This document shows positions 19,234 to 28,668 of a stretch of 64,000 nt of DNA, one piece after another. This stretch comes from Amycolatopsis benzoatilytica AK 16/65 (GTDB lineage Bacteria; Actinomycetota; Actinomycetes; Mycobacteriales; Pseudonocardiaceae): assembly GCF_000383915.1 (NCBI RefSeq), contig NZ_KB912942.1, forward strand, positions 8,574,470 through 8,638,469. Reading direction: 5' to 3'. Below the pieces are notes generated by a model. It did not search any database. It was not told the origin of the DNA and saw nothing but the letters and a program-made list of their open reading frames with translations. Both the position numbers and the translations under genes were made by a program. Positions within the stretch are counted from its first letter, which is position 1. Every line of letters begins with the position of its first letter.

Positions 19234-20801
19234 AGCAGCGGCGGGACGGCCGCGTCGATCAGGTGCGGTCCTGGCTCGGCGATCGCGCGCGCGAACTGCT
19301 CGGCCAGCTCTTCCGCGGTCGTCGCGCGAGTCGCCGGGACGCCCATGCCCTCGGCGATCTTCACGAAGTCCAGGTCCGGCCGTCCGATGTCCAGCAGTTC
19401 CTTCGCGCGCGGGCCGTCCCCGGTCGCGCCGACCCGCTGCAGCTCCATCCGCAGGATCGCGTACGCGTTGTTGTTGAGCACGACCGTGGTCACGTCGAGG
19501 TTCTCGCGCGCCTGCGTCCACAGCGCGGAGATCGTGTACATCGCGCTGCCGTCCGATTCGAGGTTGACCACCGGCCGGTTCGGAGCCGCGACCGCGGCAC
19601 CGACCGCGACCGGCATCCCGTACCCGATCGCGCCGCCGGTCAGCGTCAGCACGTCGTGCCGGGGCGCGCCCGCGGTCGCGGCCGGGAGCATGAGACCGGA
19701 AGTGTTCGCCTCGTCGACGATGATCGCGTTTTCCGGCAGCAGCGCACCGATGACGTCGACCCAGTTCTGCACGGTCAGCGGACCGCTCGGCAATGCCGGT
19801 CGGCTCGCCTCCTGCAGCACCGGCTGAGTGTCCGCGGCGACGAGCGCGGCGACCGCTTCCAGCGCGGCCGCCACGTCCTGGCCGACAGTCGCGAGCACGT
19901 GTACCTGCGCGCCTTCGGGAGTCAGCTCGCTCGGCATGCCCGGGTACGCGAAGAACGACACCGGAGCCTTCGTACCGGCGACGATCAGGTGCTTGATCCC
20001 GTCCAGCTGGTACTTCGCCTGCTCGGCCAGATATCCGAGCCGTTCGATGTTCGGGAGGCCGGCACCGCGCTCGATCCGCGCGGGGAAGGTCTCGGCGAAC
20101 GCCTTCGCGCCGGTCGCGGTCACGATCCGGTTGGTCGCCCGCAGGCCGGCTTCGTGGCAGGCAGCGCCGCCGACCAGCAGCGCTACCGGCTCGCCGCTGC
20201 GCAGTACGTCGGCGATCTTCTGCACCTTCGTCGTATCGACGGTCTGGGATACGCGAGGCGGGATCGGTGCGCAGGTTTCGCCGCCTTCGCCCCACGACGC
20301 GTCGGCAGGGAGGATCAGTGTCGCGACTCGACCCGGCGCGTCCTGCGATGCCGCGACTGCGGCAGCAGCGTCCGCGCCGACGTCCTTCGTGTGTTCAGAC
20401 CGGCGTACCCAGCCTTCGAGCGAGCTCGCGATGGCGTCGATGTCCGACTCCAACGGCGCGTCGTACTGCTTGTGATAGGTCGCATGGTCGCCGATCACGT
20501 TGACCACCGGCGTGTACGCGCGCCGCGCGTTGTGAAGGTTCGCGAGGCCGTTGCCAAGGCCAGGGCCGAGGTGAAGCAGCGTCGCGGCGGGCTTACCGGC
20601 GACGCGTGCGTACCCGTCCGCGGCACCGGTCACGACGCCTTCGAACAGCGCGAGCACGCCGCGCATCTCCGGTACCGAATCGAGTGCGGCGACGAAGTGC
20701 ATCTCCGAGGTGCCAGGGTTGGAGAAGCACACGTCGACCCCGCTGTCGACGAGCGTGCGGATGAGGGACTGGGCGCCGTTGAGCGTGCTCACTGTGCTCA
20801 C
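19230..20801 (-). CDS. thiamine-diphosphate enzyme, acetolactate synthase / benzoylformate decarboxylase-like
   Basis: A 523-residue TPP enzyme with the usual three domains. The cofactor-activating Glu is Glu54 (LFEGVVTG). The TPP/Mg motif appears as SDGSAMYT ... NNNAY, the form seen in benzoylformate-decarboxylase-like members rather than biosynthetic acetolactate synthases. It starts at GTG 20801, overlapping the stop of the upstream FAD oxidase gene (GTGA), so translation is coupled. Together they could oxidise a 2-hydroxyacid to a 2-oxoacid and decarboxylate it to an aldehyde (inference). Confidence 0.85.
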   Translation of the reverse strand: MSTVSTLNGAQSLIRTLVDSGVDVCFSNPGTSEMHFVAALDSVPEMRGVLALFEGVVTGAADGYARVAGKPAATLLHLGPGLGNGLANLHNARRAYTPVVNVIGDHATYHKQYDAPLESDIDAIASSLEGWVRRSEHTKDVGADAAAAVAASQDAPGRVATLILPADASWGEGGETCAPIPPRVSQTVDTTKVQKIADVLRSGEPVALLVGGAACHEAGLRATNRIVTATGAKAFAETFPARIERGAGLPNIERLGYLAEQAKYQLDGIKHLIVAGTKAPVSFFAYPGMPSELTPEGAQVHVLATVGQDVAAALEAVAALVAADTQPVLQEASRPALPSGPLTVQNWVDVIGALLPENAIIVDEANTSGLMLPAATAGAPRHDVLTLTGGAIGYGMPVAVGAAVAAPNRPVVNLESDGSAMYTISALWTQARENLDVTTVVLNNNAYAILRMELQRVGATGDGPRAKELLDIGRPDLDFVKIAEGMGVPATRATTAEELAEQFARAIAEPGPHLIDAAVPPLL

Positions 20802-22177
20802 TTTCCGGTAAACAGGACGCCGGGGTTGAGGATCCCGGCCGGGTCGAAGCTGTCCTTGAGCCGGCGCAGCAGATCGAGCTTTACCGGGTCTTCGAGTTTG
20901 CCGTAGTACTTCGTCTTGGTGCGGCCGAGGCCGTGCTCGCCGGAGATCGCGCCGCCCAGCTCCAGTGCGTAGCCGAAGATGTCCGTCAGCAGCTGCGAGC
21001 GGGTTTCCGGGTCCTTGCAGAAGATCGCCAGGTGGACGTTGCCGTCGCCGGCGTGCCCGCAGCCGATCGCGCCGCCGCCGGTCGCCATCGCCAGTTCGCG
21101 GGCGCGGTTGAGGAACAGCGGCATCGCGGTGCGCGGCACCACCACGTCGATCACGTCGTCCGCGCCCGCTGCCTTCGCGTTCCAGAACGCCTTTTCCCGC
21201 GCTTCGATGAGCTTGCGCGCAGCACCGCCCTCGAGCACGTACGCGTCCGTCGCGCCGAGCTCGACCAGCAATTCGCCGAGCGTTTCGACGTCCTCGCCGA
21301 GCCGGTCGGCCACCCGGTTCTCCAGCGCGACCGCGAGGTAGGCCTGGGTACGGTCACGGATCTCCGGCGGCACGCCGAGTTCCAGCTTGTCGTTGTAGAC
21401 CATCGCGGCCATCGTCATGTTGTCGATGTACTCGAGGATTTGCGGGGCCAGTCCGCTCGCGGCGATCTTCGGCACCGCCGCCATCACCTGGTCGAAGTCG
21501 TCGAACGGAGCGAGCACGGTGGCCCCGTGCGGAAGCCGCGGCTGCAGCTTCACGGTCACCTCGGTCACCAGCGCGAGCGTGCCTTCCGAGCCGATGATCA
21601 GCTGGGTGAGGTCGTAGCCGCTGGAGATTTTCGACATCTTGCCGCCGGTCCGGATGATCTCGCCGGTCGCGAGCACTGCCTGCAGCCCCGAGACGTTGCC
21701 GCGGGTGACGCCATAGCGGATGGCGCGCATACCGCCGGCGTTGGTGCCGACCGTGCCGCCGAGGCTCGCGCTCAGTTCACCGGGGTAGACGGGGTAGGTG
21801 AGACCGTGTTCGGCGGTCTTCGCGTCCAGTTCGGCCAGCGTGACGCCGGGCTGGACCACGGCGACGTGGTTGCCGGTGTCGATGTCCAGCACCGAGTTCA
21901 TCCGCTCGAAGGACACGAGCAGGCCGCCGTCGACCGGACGCGCGCCCGCGGACAATCCGCTGCCGGAGCCGCGCGCGGTCACCGGGATGCCCGCTGCGGC
22001 GGCGATTTTCAGCAGCTCGGAGACTTCTTCGGCAGTGGCCGGCTTCGCGACGTAGGCGGGCTTCTGACCGGGCGTGCTCAGCGCCTCGTCGTGCGCGTAA
22101 TCGTCGGAGATCGCGTCACCGGTCAGCAGGTTTCCGGCGCCGACCGCGCCTGCCAGCTGTGTTGCGATCTCGCTCAT
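20798..22177 (-). CDS. FAD-linked 2-hydroxyacid oxidase/dehydrogenase (GlcD/D-lactate dehydrogenase type)
   Basis: A 459-residue flavoprotein of the FAD_binding_4 plus FAD-oxidase C family. The FAD-binding segment includes VTARGSGSGLSAGARP and GGTVGTNAGGMRAIRYG; the C-terminal part holds GCGHAGDGNVHLAIF, the metal/substrate histidine region, and ISGEHGLGRTK. Relatives oxidise D-lactate, glycolate or D-2-hydroxyglutarate. It is the first gene of a two-gene operon with the TPP enzyme. The specific substrate cannot be read from sequence. Confidence 0.88.
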   Translation of the reverse strand: MSEIATQLAGAVGAGNLLTGDAISDDYAHDEALSTPGQKPAYVAKPATAEEVSELLKIAAAAGIPVTARGSGSGLSAGARPVDGGLLVSFERMNSVLDIDTGNHVAVVQPGVTLAELDAKTAEHGLTYPVYPGELSASLGGTVGTNAGGMRAIRYGVTRGNVSGLQAVLATGEIIRTGGKMSKISSGYDLTQLIIGSEGTLALVTEVTVKLQPRLPHGATVLAPFDDFDQVMAAVPKIAASGLAPQILEYIDNMTMAAMVYNDKLELGVPPEIRDRTQAYLAVALENRVADRLGEDVETLGELLVELGATDAYVLEGGAARKLIEAREKAFWNAKAAGADDVIDVVVPRTAMPLFLNRARELAMATGGGAIGCGHAGDGNVHLAIFCKDPETRSQLLTDIFGYALELGGAISGEHGLGRTKTKYYGKLEDPVKLDLLRRLKDSFDPAGILNPGVLFTGK

Positions 22178-22280
22178 GCCACTCCCTCGTGCGCGCGCGT
22201 ACGTAGTGGCCGCAGCCTAGCCGTTCCCGCACCGTGCTGGCTATGAATATTTTTCACGTTAGAGCGCGGGCTGTGGACGC

Positions 22281-22306
22281 GAAAAAGGCCACGCTAGGCG
22301 TGGCCT
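22281..22306 (-). terminator. intrinsic terminator with T-tract (minus strand)
   Basis: Perfect 9-bp stem AGGCCACGC-TAG-GCGTGGCCT followed on the minus strand by TTTTTC. One of few classical rho-independent terminators in the window. It ends the transcript of the small peptide gene at 22390-22482. Confidence 0.8.
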
Positions 22307-22336
22307 GGGAGTTTCCGCTGAAGTCTTCCGCTGAAG

Positions 22337-22370
22337 CAGGGACCGGCCCGCGCCAACAGGCCGGCCCCTG
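22337..22370. repeat. inverted repeat downstream of small peptide gene
   Basis: CAGGGACCGGCC / GGCCGGCCCCTG, 12-bp arms with one mismatch and a 10-base loop, 20 bases after the small gene's stop. It may add to termination or protect the 3' end. Confidence 0.6.
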
Positions 22371-22389
22371 TGTCAATCCTCGGTGCCGG

Positions 22390-22482
22390 TCAGACGAGCC
22401 AGCCGAGCACGTGCGCCAGGTGGGCGAGCAGACCCGAGATCAGGTCGTGGCCGTGGTGCACGTGCTGGGTGAACATCTGCAT
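22390..22482 (-). CDS. probable 30-residue small peptide
   Basis: A short reading frame beginning MQMFTQHVHHGHDLISG and ending LAHVLGWLV. AAGGAG lies 7 bases before the ATG, a textbook ribosome site. Downstream come an inverted repeat and a T-tract terminator, so it has the parts of an independent gene. The peptide is His-rich at the start and can form one amphipathic to hydrophobic helix; it has no cleavable signal. Function unknown: membrane-active peptide, toxin-like peptide or leader are all possible. Confidence 0.55.
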   Translation of the reverse strand: MQMFTQHVHHGHDLISGLLAHLAHVLGWLV

Positions 22483-23044
22483 TGAGGGGCTCCTTGTTTC
22501 GGATTTCTTCAGTGGTGCTCTCGCGAGGAGCGAACGCAGATTTTCATCGGCGGACCGCACTGTCAAAACCGCGGATTTCCCAGCGCTGGCAACGGATCGG
22601 CGGCAGCGGAATCTTCCCATGTTAAACATGTAAGGCTTTCGGGTTTGCCGCCGGGGGTCGGCGGCGGACGTTCGCCACGGTTCGTAGTCGCCGCGCGGCT
22701 CGATCACCCTGGGTAGCAGAAGCGCATTGCGACAACTGGGCGGCGCGACCCCTCGAACCGGTGAATGCCGCACCACGATTGGTGAGTTGCTCAGGTTCAC
22801 GCCACCGGGTGATCATCAGGCCGAGATCCCTTATGTGGTAGGGGATTCTTGGGCCGGCGGGGCGCTTGCGGAGGGTTAGGGCGGGTTCACTCGGCGGGAT
22901 GGGGTGGCTCCGCTGGGGCGAACGCGGCGGTCGCGGTTGGATGCGGTGATGCGGCGGTGCCTCGAAGCTGACGGTGACTGCCTGTGCCAGGGGTTTGCCA
23001 AGGCGGAAGAGCTACCTGGGCAGCCCCTGCGGTGCTGGTCCGCC
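22483..23044. other. gene-free region upstream of small peptide gene
   Basis: About 560 bases. It holds a perfect palindrome CATGTT-A-AACATG (22618-22630) and a TTGACA on the minus strand (22561-22566), likely control elements for the small gene. The rest shows no convincing coding pattern. Confidence 0.5.
22618..22630. promoter_or_regulatory. palindrome CATGTT-A-AACATG, possible operator
   Basis: Perfect 6-bp arms around one base in an AT-rich patch about 140 bp upstream of the small peptide start. The binding protein is unknown. Confidence 0.4.
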
Positions 23045-23099
23045 GTCCGTGAAAAGCCCCTTGGGGGAATCTAAGTCCCTCAAGGGGCCTTTCACGGAC
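23045..23099. repeat. dispersed long palindrome, copy B
   Basis: GTCCGTGAAAAGCCCCTT ... AAGGGGCCTTTCACGGAC around GGGGAATCTAAGTCCCT. Lies just past the stop of the DUF3830 gene and is suited to end that transcript. Confidence 0.75.
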
Positions 23100-23125
23100 G
23101 AAATCTGCGGCTGGCCGAAGCTCCG

Positions 23126-23626
23126 TCAGTCAGCGCGTGCGAACGACAGCGTCTCGCCTTCCACGCCGCGCAGCCACAGGTCCTGCGCGGCCTCGGCCAT
23201 TTCGGCCAGCCCTTCTTCGATGGTCGCGAACACGTTGCCGGGCACCCAGCCCGCGTCGCCGTTGATGAGCAGGTTGTTGCGGCCGTAGAAAATCGCGAGA
23301 TCCGTGGCACCCTGGTCGCTGTGCGCTTCGCTGCCTTCGTCGTAGCCGTACGCCGGGTTGCCGATCTCCCACGCTTCGAACCCGAAGTAGACGACGTCGC
23401 CCGGGATCGGGGTGATGGTCGGGTTCTCCCGGCCGGGCTTCGGTTCGGCGAACGGCGGTACGAGCGTGTAGACCTCGTTGCGCGCGTACTTCGCGTGGTA
23501 GGCGGAACCGCTTTGCGGAAGCGCCTCCCACACTGCCTTGCAGGTGCGCGGTGCTTCGTCGTCGAGCAGCCGTGCGCGACAGGTGACGCCGCGCTTGTCG
23601 AGGGTGATGGTGATGTAGCGCGCCAT
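23126..23626 (-). CDS. DUF3830 family protein
   Basis: A 166-residue DUF3830 protein; the family is thought to adopt a cyclophilin-like barrel, and its activity is not established. It opens with ARYITITLDKRGV, and the conserved core includes GDVVYFGFEAWEIGNP and DLAIFYGRNN. GGGGAG lies 7 bases before the ATG, inside the end of the aminotransferase gene 3 bp upstream, so the two are cotranscribed. DUF3830 genes often accompany Asp/Glu-racemase-like and amidase genes, as in this cluster. Confidence 0.85.
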   Translation of the reverse strand: MARYITITLDKRGVTCRARLLDDEAPRTCKAVWEALPQSGSAYHAKYARNEVYTLVPPFAEPKPGRENPTITPIPGDVVYFGFEAWEIGNPAYGYDEGSEAHSDQGATDLAIFYGRNNLLINGDAGWVPGNVFATIEEGLAEMAEAAQDLWLRGVEGETLSFARAD

Positions 23627-23629
23627 GTC

Positions 23630-24886
23630 TCAGCTCCCCGTGACCGAAGCGACGACCTCGCCCCAGATGCGCAGCGCGTCGTCCACCTGCTCCGCGTTGA
23701 CGACCAGGGGCGGCACCATCCGCACGACGTTCGAGTACGCGCCACAGGTGAGCAGCAGCAGTCCGCTGCGGGCAGCTGCCTGCTGCGCGGCCTGCGCAGT
23801 GGCCGTGTCGGGCTCGCCGTCCGCTGTCGTGAACTCGGTGCCGACGAGGAGGCCGAGGCCGCGTACGTCGCCGATAGCGGGCGTCTTGTCCGCGATGATG
23901 CGCGCGCCGTCCAGCAGCTGACGCCCGCGCTCGGCGGCGTTCTCCACCAAGCCTTCGTCCTGGATGACGTCCAGCGTCGCGATCGCCGCGGCGCACGACA
24001 CCGCGTTGCCGCCGTACGTGCCGCCTTGCGACCCAGGGAGTGCCTTCGCCATCAGCTCTTCCGAAGCGGCGATGCCGGAGAGAGGGAAGCCGCTGGCGAG
24101 GCCCTTCGCGATCAGGACGACGTCCGGGTGAACGCCGAAGTGGTCGTGGCCCCAGAACTTGCCGGTGCGGCCGAAGCCTGCCTGCACTTCGTCGAGCACG
24201 AGCAGGATGCCGTGCCGGTCGGCGCGCTCGCGCAGGCCGGCGAGGAACTCGGTGTTGGCCGGCACGTAGCCGCCTTCGCCGAGCACCGGCTCGATGAAGA
24301 ACGCGGCGGTCTCGTTCGGCGCGGAGACGGTTTGGAAGAGGTAGTCCAGCTCGCGCAGAGCGAACTTCGTCGCGGTCTCCTCGTCCCAGCCGTAGCGGTA
24401 GGCGTACGGGAACGGGGCGACGTGCACCCCGGCCATCAGCGGCGAGATGCCCGCGCTGAACCGGGTGCCGGAGGTGGTCATGGTCGCGGCGGCGACCGTG
24501 CGGCCGTGGAACCCGCCTTGGAACACGATGACGTTCGGCCGCTTCGTCGCCTGGCGGGCCAGCCGCAGCGCGGCCTCCACCGCTTCGCTGCCGGAGTTGG
24601 CGTAGAAGAGCGAATCGAGCCCGGACGGCAGCACGTCGCCGAGCCGCCGGGTGAGGTCGAGCAGCGGCTTGTGCATGACCGTCGTGTACTGGCCGTGTAC
24701 GAGCTTGCCGATCTGCTCGCGCGCGGCTTCGACCACGCGCGGGTGGCAGTGCCCGGTGCTGGTCACCCCGATCCCGGCGGTGAAATCCAGGTGACGTTTC
24801 CCGTCCACGTCGTAGAGGTAAACCCCTTCACCGTGGTCGACGACGACAGGCGTTGCCTGCTTGAGCAGCGGGGACAGCTGGGCCAT
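23630..24886 (-). CDS. class-III PLP aminotransferase (omega-amino-acid type)
   Basis: A 418-residue fold-type I aminotransferase. The PLP Lys is Lys261 (IAKGLASGFP) and the cofactor Asp sits in LDEVQAGFGRTG. Relatives use 4-aminobutyrate, beta-alanine, ornithine or similar amines and yield a semialdehyde. The ATG at 24886 follows GGAGGACACCGC; reading further upstream runs through the control region and is not supported. It is divergent from a semialdehyde dehydrogenase, its likely functional partner, across a 93-bp region with an ATTGTTGACAAT operator. Confidence 0.88.
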   Translation of the reverse strand: MAQLSPLLKQATPVVVDHGEGVYLYDVDGKRHLDFTAGIGVTSTGHCHPRVVEAAREQIGKLVHGQYTTVMHKPLLDLTRRLGDVLPSGLDSLFYANSGSEAVEAALRLARQATKRPNVIVFQGGFHGRTVAAATMTTSGTRFSAGISPLMAGVHVAPFPYAYRYGWDEETATKFALRELDYLFQTVSAPNETAAFFIEPVLGEGGYVPANTEFLAGLRERADRHGILLVLDEVQAGFGRTGKFWGHDHFGVHPDVVLIAKGLASGFPLSGIAASEELMAKALPGSQGGTYGGNAVSCAAAIATLDVIQDEGLVENAAERGRQLLDGARIIADKTPAIGDVRGLGLLVGTEFTTADGEPDTATAQAAQQAAARSGLLLLTCGAYSNVVRMVPPLVVNAEQVDDALRIWGEVVASVTGS

Positions 24887-24923
24887 GCGGTGTCCTCCCG
24901 TGATGCGGGTCCGACGGTTGTCG

Positions 24924-24935
24924 ATTGTTGACAAT
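24924..24935. promoter_or_regulatory. GntR operator ATTGTTGACAAT, copy 1
   Basis: Inverted repeat ATTGT-N2-ACAAT between the divergent aminotransferase and aldehyde dehydrogenase genes. It falls in the 17-bp spacer between TTGTCG (24918) and TAGCAT (24941), so bound protein would block the rightward promoter. The same site recurs at 30117 and 30947. Confidence 0.75.
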
Positions 24936-24979
24936 ATCCATAGCATGAGTCCGGGACAACAGGAACAGGAGCGAGCTGG

Positions 24980-26443
24980 ATGAGCGGGATCACCGAGAAC
25001 GGCGTAGTGGACGCGGTCGGCAAGGAACTCTTCATCGGCGGCAAGTGGGTCCCCGCCCGCGGCGGGAAGACCTTCGACGTGCAGGACCCGTCCACCGGCG
25101 AGGTGCTGTGCCAGGTCGCCGACGCCGGGCCGGAAGACGGGCTCGCCGCACTCGACGCGGCCGCTGCGGCGCAGTCGAGCTGGGCCGCCGTCGCGCCCCG
25201 GGAGCGCGGGGAAATCCTGCGCCGGGCCTACGACCAGCTCATCGAGCGGCGCGACGAGCTGGCGCTGCTGATGACGCTGGAGATGGGCAAGCCGCTGGCC
25301 GAGGCCGCCGGGGAGATCACTTATGCCGCCGAGTTCTTCCGCTGGTTCGCCGAGGAAGCGGTGCGCATCGACGGCGGCTACGCGGTGGCCCCGAACGGCA
25401 CGGGCCGGTTCCTGATCACCCGTCAGCCGGTCGGCCCGACGCTGCTCATCACGCCGTGGAACTTCCCGATGGCGATGGGCACGCGCAAGATCGGCCCGGC
25501 GGTCGCCGCGGGATGCACGATGGTGATCAAGCCCGCCGCGCAGACGCCGCTGTCGATGCTGGCGCTCACCCAGATCCTCGCCGACGCCGGGCTGCCGGAA
25601 GGCGTGCTGAACGTAGTCACAACCAAGGACGCGGGCGGCGTGATGGAGCCGCTGATCCGCGACGGCCGTGCGCGCAAGCTGTCGTTCACCGGCTCGACCG
25701 CGGTCGGCCGGAAGCTGCTGGAGCAGTGCGCGGAGAAGGTGCTGCGCACGTCGATGGAACTGGGCGGAAACGCGCCGTTCCTGGTCTTCGAGGACGCGGA
25801 TCTGGACGCGGCCGTCGAGGGTGCGATGCAGGCCAAGATGCGCAACATCGGCGAGGCGTGCACGGCGGCGAACCGGTTCTACGTGCAGCGCGGCGTGGCC
25901 GAAGAGTTCTCCCGCCGGCTCACCGAACGGATGCAGGCACTGCCGATGGGCCGGGGCACCGACGACGGCGTCGTGGTCGGCCCGCTCATCGACGAGGCTG
26001 CCGTGGCGAAGGTGACGGAGCTGGTCAAGGACGCCACTGACAAGGGCGCGCGAGTGCTCACCGGCGGGTCGCGCGTGGACGGTCCGGGGCACTTCTATCC
26101 GGCGACGGTGCTCACCGACGTACCGCTCGCCGCCCGGTTGTCCCGGGAAGAGATCTTCGGCCCGGTCGCGCCGATCACCCCGTTCGACACCGAGGACGAG
26201 GCGATCGAGAAGGCCAACGACACCGAGTTCGGCCTGGTCTCGTACCTGTTCACCAGCGACCTGAAGCGCGCGCTGCGGGTATCGGAACGCTTGGAGGCCG
26301 GGATGGTCGGCCTGAACCAGGGCATCGTTTCCAACCCGGCGGCGCCGTTCGGCGGGGTCAAGCAGTCCGGTCTCGGCCGCGAAGGCGGCACCGTCGGCAT
26401 CGACGAGTTCCTGGAGACCAAGTACATCGCGGTGAACCTGTGA
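24980..26443 (+). CDS. NAD(P)-dependent succinate-semialdehyde dehydrogenase-like aldehyde dehydrogenase
   Basis: A 487-residue aldehyde dehydrogenase close in pattern to succinate-semialdehyde dehydrogenase (GabD). General base Glu260 (MELGGNAPF) and nucleophile Cys294 (GEACTAANR) are present; the Rossmann motif [12 protein letters not shown] binds the cofactor. It would oxidise the semialdehyde made by the divergent aminotransferase. The next gene starts in its stop codon (GTGA overlap), so the two are coupled. Controlled by the operator at 24924. Confidence 0.9.
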   Translation: MSGITENGVVDAVGKELFIGGKWVPARGGKTFDVQDPSTGEVLCQVADAGPEDGLAALDAAAAAQSSWAAVAPRERGEILRRAYDQLIERRDELALLMTLEMGKPLAEAAGEITYAAEFFRWFAEEAVRIDGGYAVAPNGTGRFLITRQPVGPTLLITPWNFPMAMGTRKIGPAVAAGCTMVIKPAAQTPLSMLALTQILADAGLPEGVLNVVTTKDAGGVMEPLIRDGRARKLSFTGSTAVGRKLLEQCAEKVLRTSMELGGNAPFLVFEDADLDAAVEGAMQAKMRNIGEACTAANRFYVQRGVAEEFSRRLTERMQALPMGRGTDDGVVVGPLIDEAAVAKVTELVKDATDKGARVLTGGSRVDGPGHFYPATVLTDVPLAARLSREEIFGPVAPITPFDTEDEAIEKANDTEFGLVSYLFTSDLKRALRVSERLEAGMVGLNQGIVSNPAAPFGGVKQSGLGREGGTVGIDEFLETKYIAVNL

Positions 26444-27495
26444 CACACCGGATCGCGAGCATCCCGGGCGACGGGATCGGGGTCGATGTCACGATCGAGG
26501 CGCGCCGGGTGCTCGACGCGGCCGCGACGAAGTACGGATTCTCCTTGGAGTGGACCGAATTCGACTGGAGCTGCGAGCGGTACGCGAAGACCGGCGCGAT
26601 GATGCCGGACGACGGCGTCGAGCAGCTGTCCGGTTTCGACGCCGTCCTGCTCGGCGCGGTCGGCTTCCCCGGCGTGGCGGACCATGTTTCGCTGTGGGGC
26701 CTGCTGATTCCGCTGCGCCGAGCGTTCCAGCAGTACGTGAACCTGCGGCCGGTCCGGCTCCTGCCGGGGACTTCGTCGGTGCTCGCCGGACGGAAAGCCG
26801 ACGAGCTGGAGATGGTGATCGTCCGGGAGAACTCCGAGGGCGAGTACTCGGAGATCGGCGGACGGCACAACGCCGGCCGCCCGGACGAGTTCGTGCTGCA
26901 GGAGTCGGTGTTCACCCGGGTCGGGGTGGAACGGATCATCCGGTACGCGTTCGACCTCGCGCGCACGCGTTCGCGGCACGTCACGTCGGCGACCAAGTCG
27001 AACGGCCTGATCCACTCGATGCCGTTCTGGGACGCGATCTTCGCCGAGGTCGCCGCGGAGTACCCCGAGGTGCGCGCGGAACAGTGCCATGTGGACGCGC
27101 TGGCGGCCCGGATGGTGCAGGCGCCGGACCGGCTCGACGTGGTCGTCGCGTCGAACCTGTTCGGCGACATTCTGAGCGACCTGGCCGCCGCGATCACCGG
27201 CGGACTGGGCATGGCACCGTCGGGAAATATCAACCCATCAGGTGAGCTTCCGTCGATGTTCGAGGCGGTCCACGGCAGTGCTCCAGACATCGCCGGACAG
27301 GGCATCGCGAACCCGGTGGCGCAGATCCTGGCCGGTGCGATGTTGCTCGACCACCTCGGTGAAACCGTTGCGGCGCAGGCGGTCCGGACAGCGGTCGACG
27401 AGGTGTTGGCAGCCGGTCAAACGCTGACGCCGGACCTCGGCGGAACCGCTAGCACAACTCGGCTCGGCACCGCGGTGGCGGAAACGCTTCGCTGA
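26440..27495 (+). CDS. tartrate dehydrogenase / D-malate dehydrogenase (isopropylmalate dehydrogenase family)
   Basis: A 351-residue NAD-dependent decarboxylating dehydrogenase of the IMDH/IDH fold. It has [10 protein letters not shown] at the N-terminus, [15 protein letters not shown] as in tartrate/D-malate dehydrogenases, and the metal-binding [14 protein letters not shown] leucine biosynthetic role is less likely given the catabolic setting. GTG start overlaps the aldehyde dehydrogenase stop. It would oxidatively decarboxylate a 2-hydroxydicarboxylate such as tartrate or malate. Confidence 0.85.
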   Translation: MTHRIASIPGDGIGVDVTIEARRVLDAAATKYGFSLEWTEFDWSCERYAKTGAMMPDDGVEQLSGFDAVLLGAVGFPGVADHVSLWGLLIPLRRAFQQYVNLRPVRLLPGTSSVLAGRKADELEMVIVRENSEGEYSEIGGRHNAGRPDEFVLQESVFTRVGVERIIRYAFDLARTRSRHVTSATKSNGLIHSMPFWDAIFAEVAAEYPEVRAEQCHVDALAARMVQAPDRLDVVVASNLFGDILSDLAAAITGGLGMAPSGNINPSGELPSMFEAVHGSAPDIAGQGIANPVAQILAGAMLLDHLGETVAAQAVRTAVDEVLAAGQTLTPDLGGTASTTRLGTAVAETLR

Positions 27496-27563
27496 TTTTT
27501 CGTCGGTGCCCCGCGCTTCACTCTTCCCGACCCGCCGACGGGTCGAGGAGGGAGGAGGCACCG

Positions 27564-28031
27564 ATGTGCCAGATGTGCGAGGAACCGGAAAGAGCCGGGA
27601 AGCGGTACCTGACCGAGGCGCTGAACCGGATCAGGGAGTACGGCTGGTGCGTCCAGGGCGTGCTGGGAACAGAGACCCGGCCGCCCTGGGCGTACACCGC
27701 GGGCCTGACCGCGCAGGGCCTGCCGGAACTGGTGGTCACCGGCGTCGCACCGCACCTCGCGGCGCGCGTACTCAACGCGGTGGCTGATCAGACGCTGCTG
27801 AGCGGACCGCCGGAGCCCGGCAAGCGATGGTCGCTGCCCGGTCTGCCGCAGCTGGAGGCGGTGCCGTTGAGCGTGCCCGCGGCGCACTTGCATCTCGCAG
27901 TTTCCTGCTACGGCCAGGAAATTCAGGCAGTGCAGGTCGTGCACGCGGACGGCTTCGGCTGGTTCCCGTGGTCGCCGGAGTACAACTGCGGCCAGGGCGG
28001 GCAGCCGGTGCTGGGAGTGCGCCATGACTGA
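27564..28031 (+). CDS. DUF4262 domain protein
   Basis: A 155-residue DUF4262 protein. The N-terminus MCQMCEE has a CxxC pair; the core contains PPWAYTAGLTAQGLPELVVTG, which is typical of the family. The function of DUF4262 is unknown. GAGGGAGGAGG upstream supports the ATG. It follows the tartrate dehydrogenase by 68 bp but is not obviously part of the catabolic operon. Confidence 0.82.
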   Translation: MCQMCEEPERAGKRYLTEALNRIREYGWCVQGVLGTETRPPWAYTAGLTAQGLPELVVTGVAPHLAARVLNAVADQTLLSGPPEPGKRWSLPGLPQLEAVPLSVPAAHLHLAVSCYGQEIQAVQVVHADGFGWFPWSPEYNCGQGGQPVLGVRHD

Positions 28032-28096
28032 GCCAACGGTGTTCTTTCCGTTGCGGCGCAACGAGATTGTCCGAACGGCACGGGTAGGATCGAGGT

Positions 28097-28600
28097 ATGC
28101 CCGAACTGCTGGCGCCCACCGTCCGGTTGCGTCTCGCCTGGTTGACCGCCCACCGGGAGTGGGGTCCGGGCCGGCACGAAGACGGGTTCGGCTTGTCGGC
28201 CGCGGACTCGGTCGAATCGCCAGCCGGCTTCGCCGAGTGGGTAACCGCATTGGCGAAGGACCGGGTGGTGTACCGCTGGCTGGTCGAGCACGGCCAGGTG
28301 CTCGGCGGAATCGCCGTGCGCGCTGGACCGGCCGACTACGTGCGGTGGGCCGGCCAGGTCGGCTTCGGCATCCGTCCCTCCGCGCGCGGCCGAGGGCTGG
28401 CGTCCTGGGCGGTAACCCGGATCCTGCCCGAAGCCCGGCGGCTGGGCCTGTCACGAGCGCTGCTGGTGTGCCAGGCGGAGAACCTGGCTTCCGCCAAGAC
28501 AATCGAACGCGCCGGCGGGGTGCTGGAGGAGATCCGGCACACCGGTCACGGCGCGGTACGGAGGTACTGGATCGCCGCCGGCGAGCCGTCGACCGGTTGA
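28097..28600 (+). CDS. GNAT-family N-acetyltransferase
   Basis: A 167-residue GNAT enzyme. The acetyl-CoA pyrophosphate loop appears as VGFGIRPSARGRGLASWAV, followed by CQAENLASAKTIERAGGVLEE, the typical RimJ-like C-terminal strand and helix. It transfers acetyl from acetyl-CoA to an unknown amine. TAGGAT (28085-28090) ends 6 bases before the ATG, so the message may be leaderless. A GC hairpin follows. Confidence 0.85.
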   Translation: MPELLAPTVRLRLAWLTAHREWGPGRHEDGFGLSAADSVESPAGFAEWVTALAKDRVVYRWLVEHGQVLGGIAVRAGPADYVRWAGQVGFGIRPSARGRGLASWAVTRILPEARRLGLSRALLVCQAENLASAKTIERAGGVLEEIRHTGHGAVRRYWIAAGEPSTG

Positions 28601-28648
28601 CCGGCCGGTGTGGCGAAGGGCCCCCGCGGTCCGTGCTGCGCCGGTGGC

Positions 28649-28667
28649 GCTCCCCGCGCGGGGGAGC
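28649..28667. terminator. GC hairpin between convergent genes
   Basis: GCTCCCC-GCGCG-GGGGAGC, perfect 7-bp stem, ends one base before the stop of the convergent GntR gene. Probable bidirectional terminator. Confidence 0.6.
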
Positions 28668-28668
28668 G

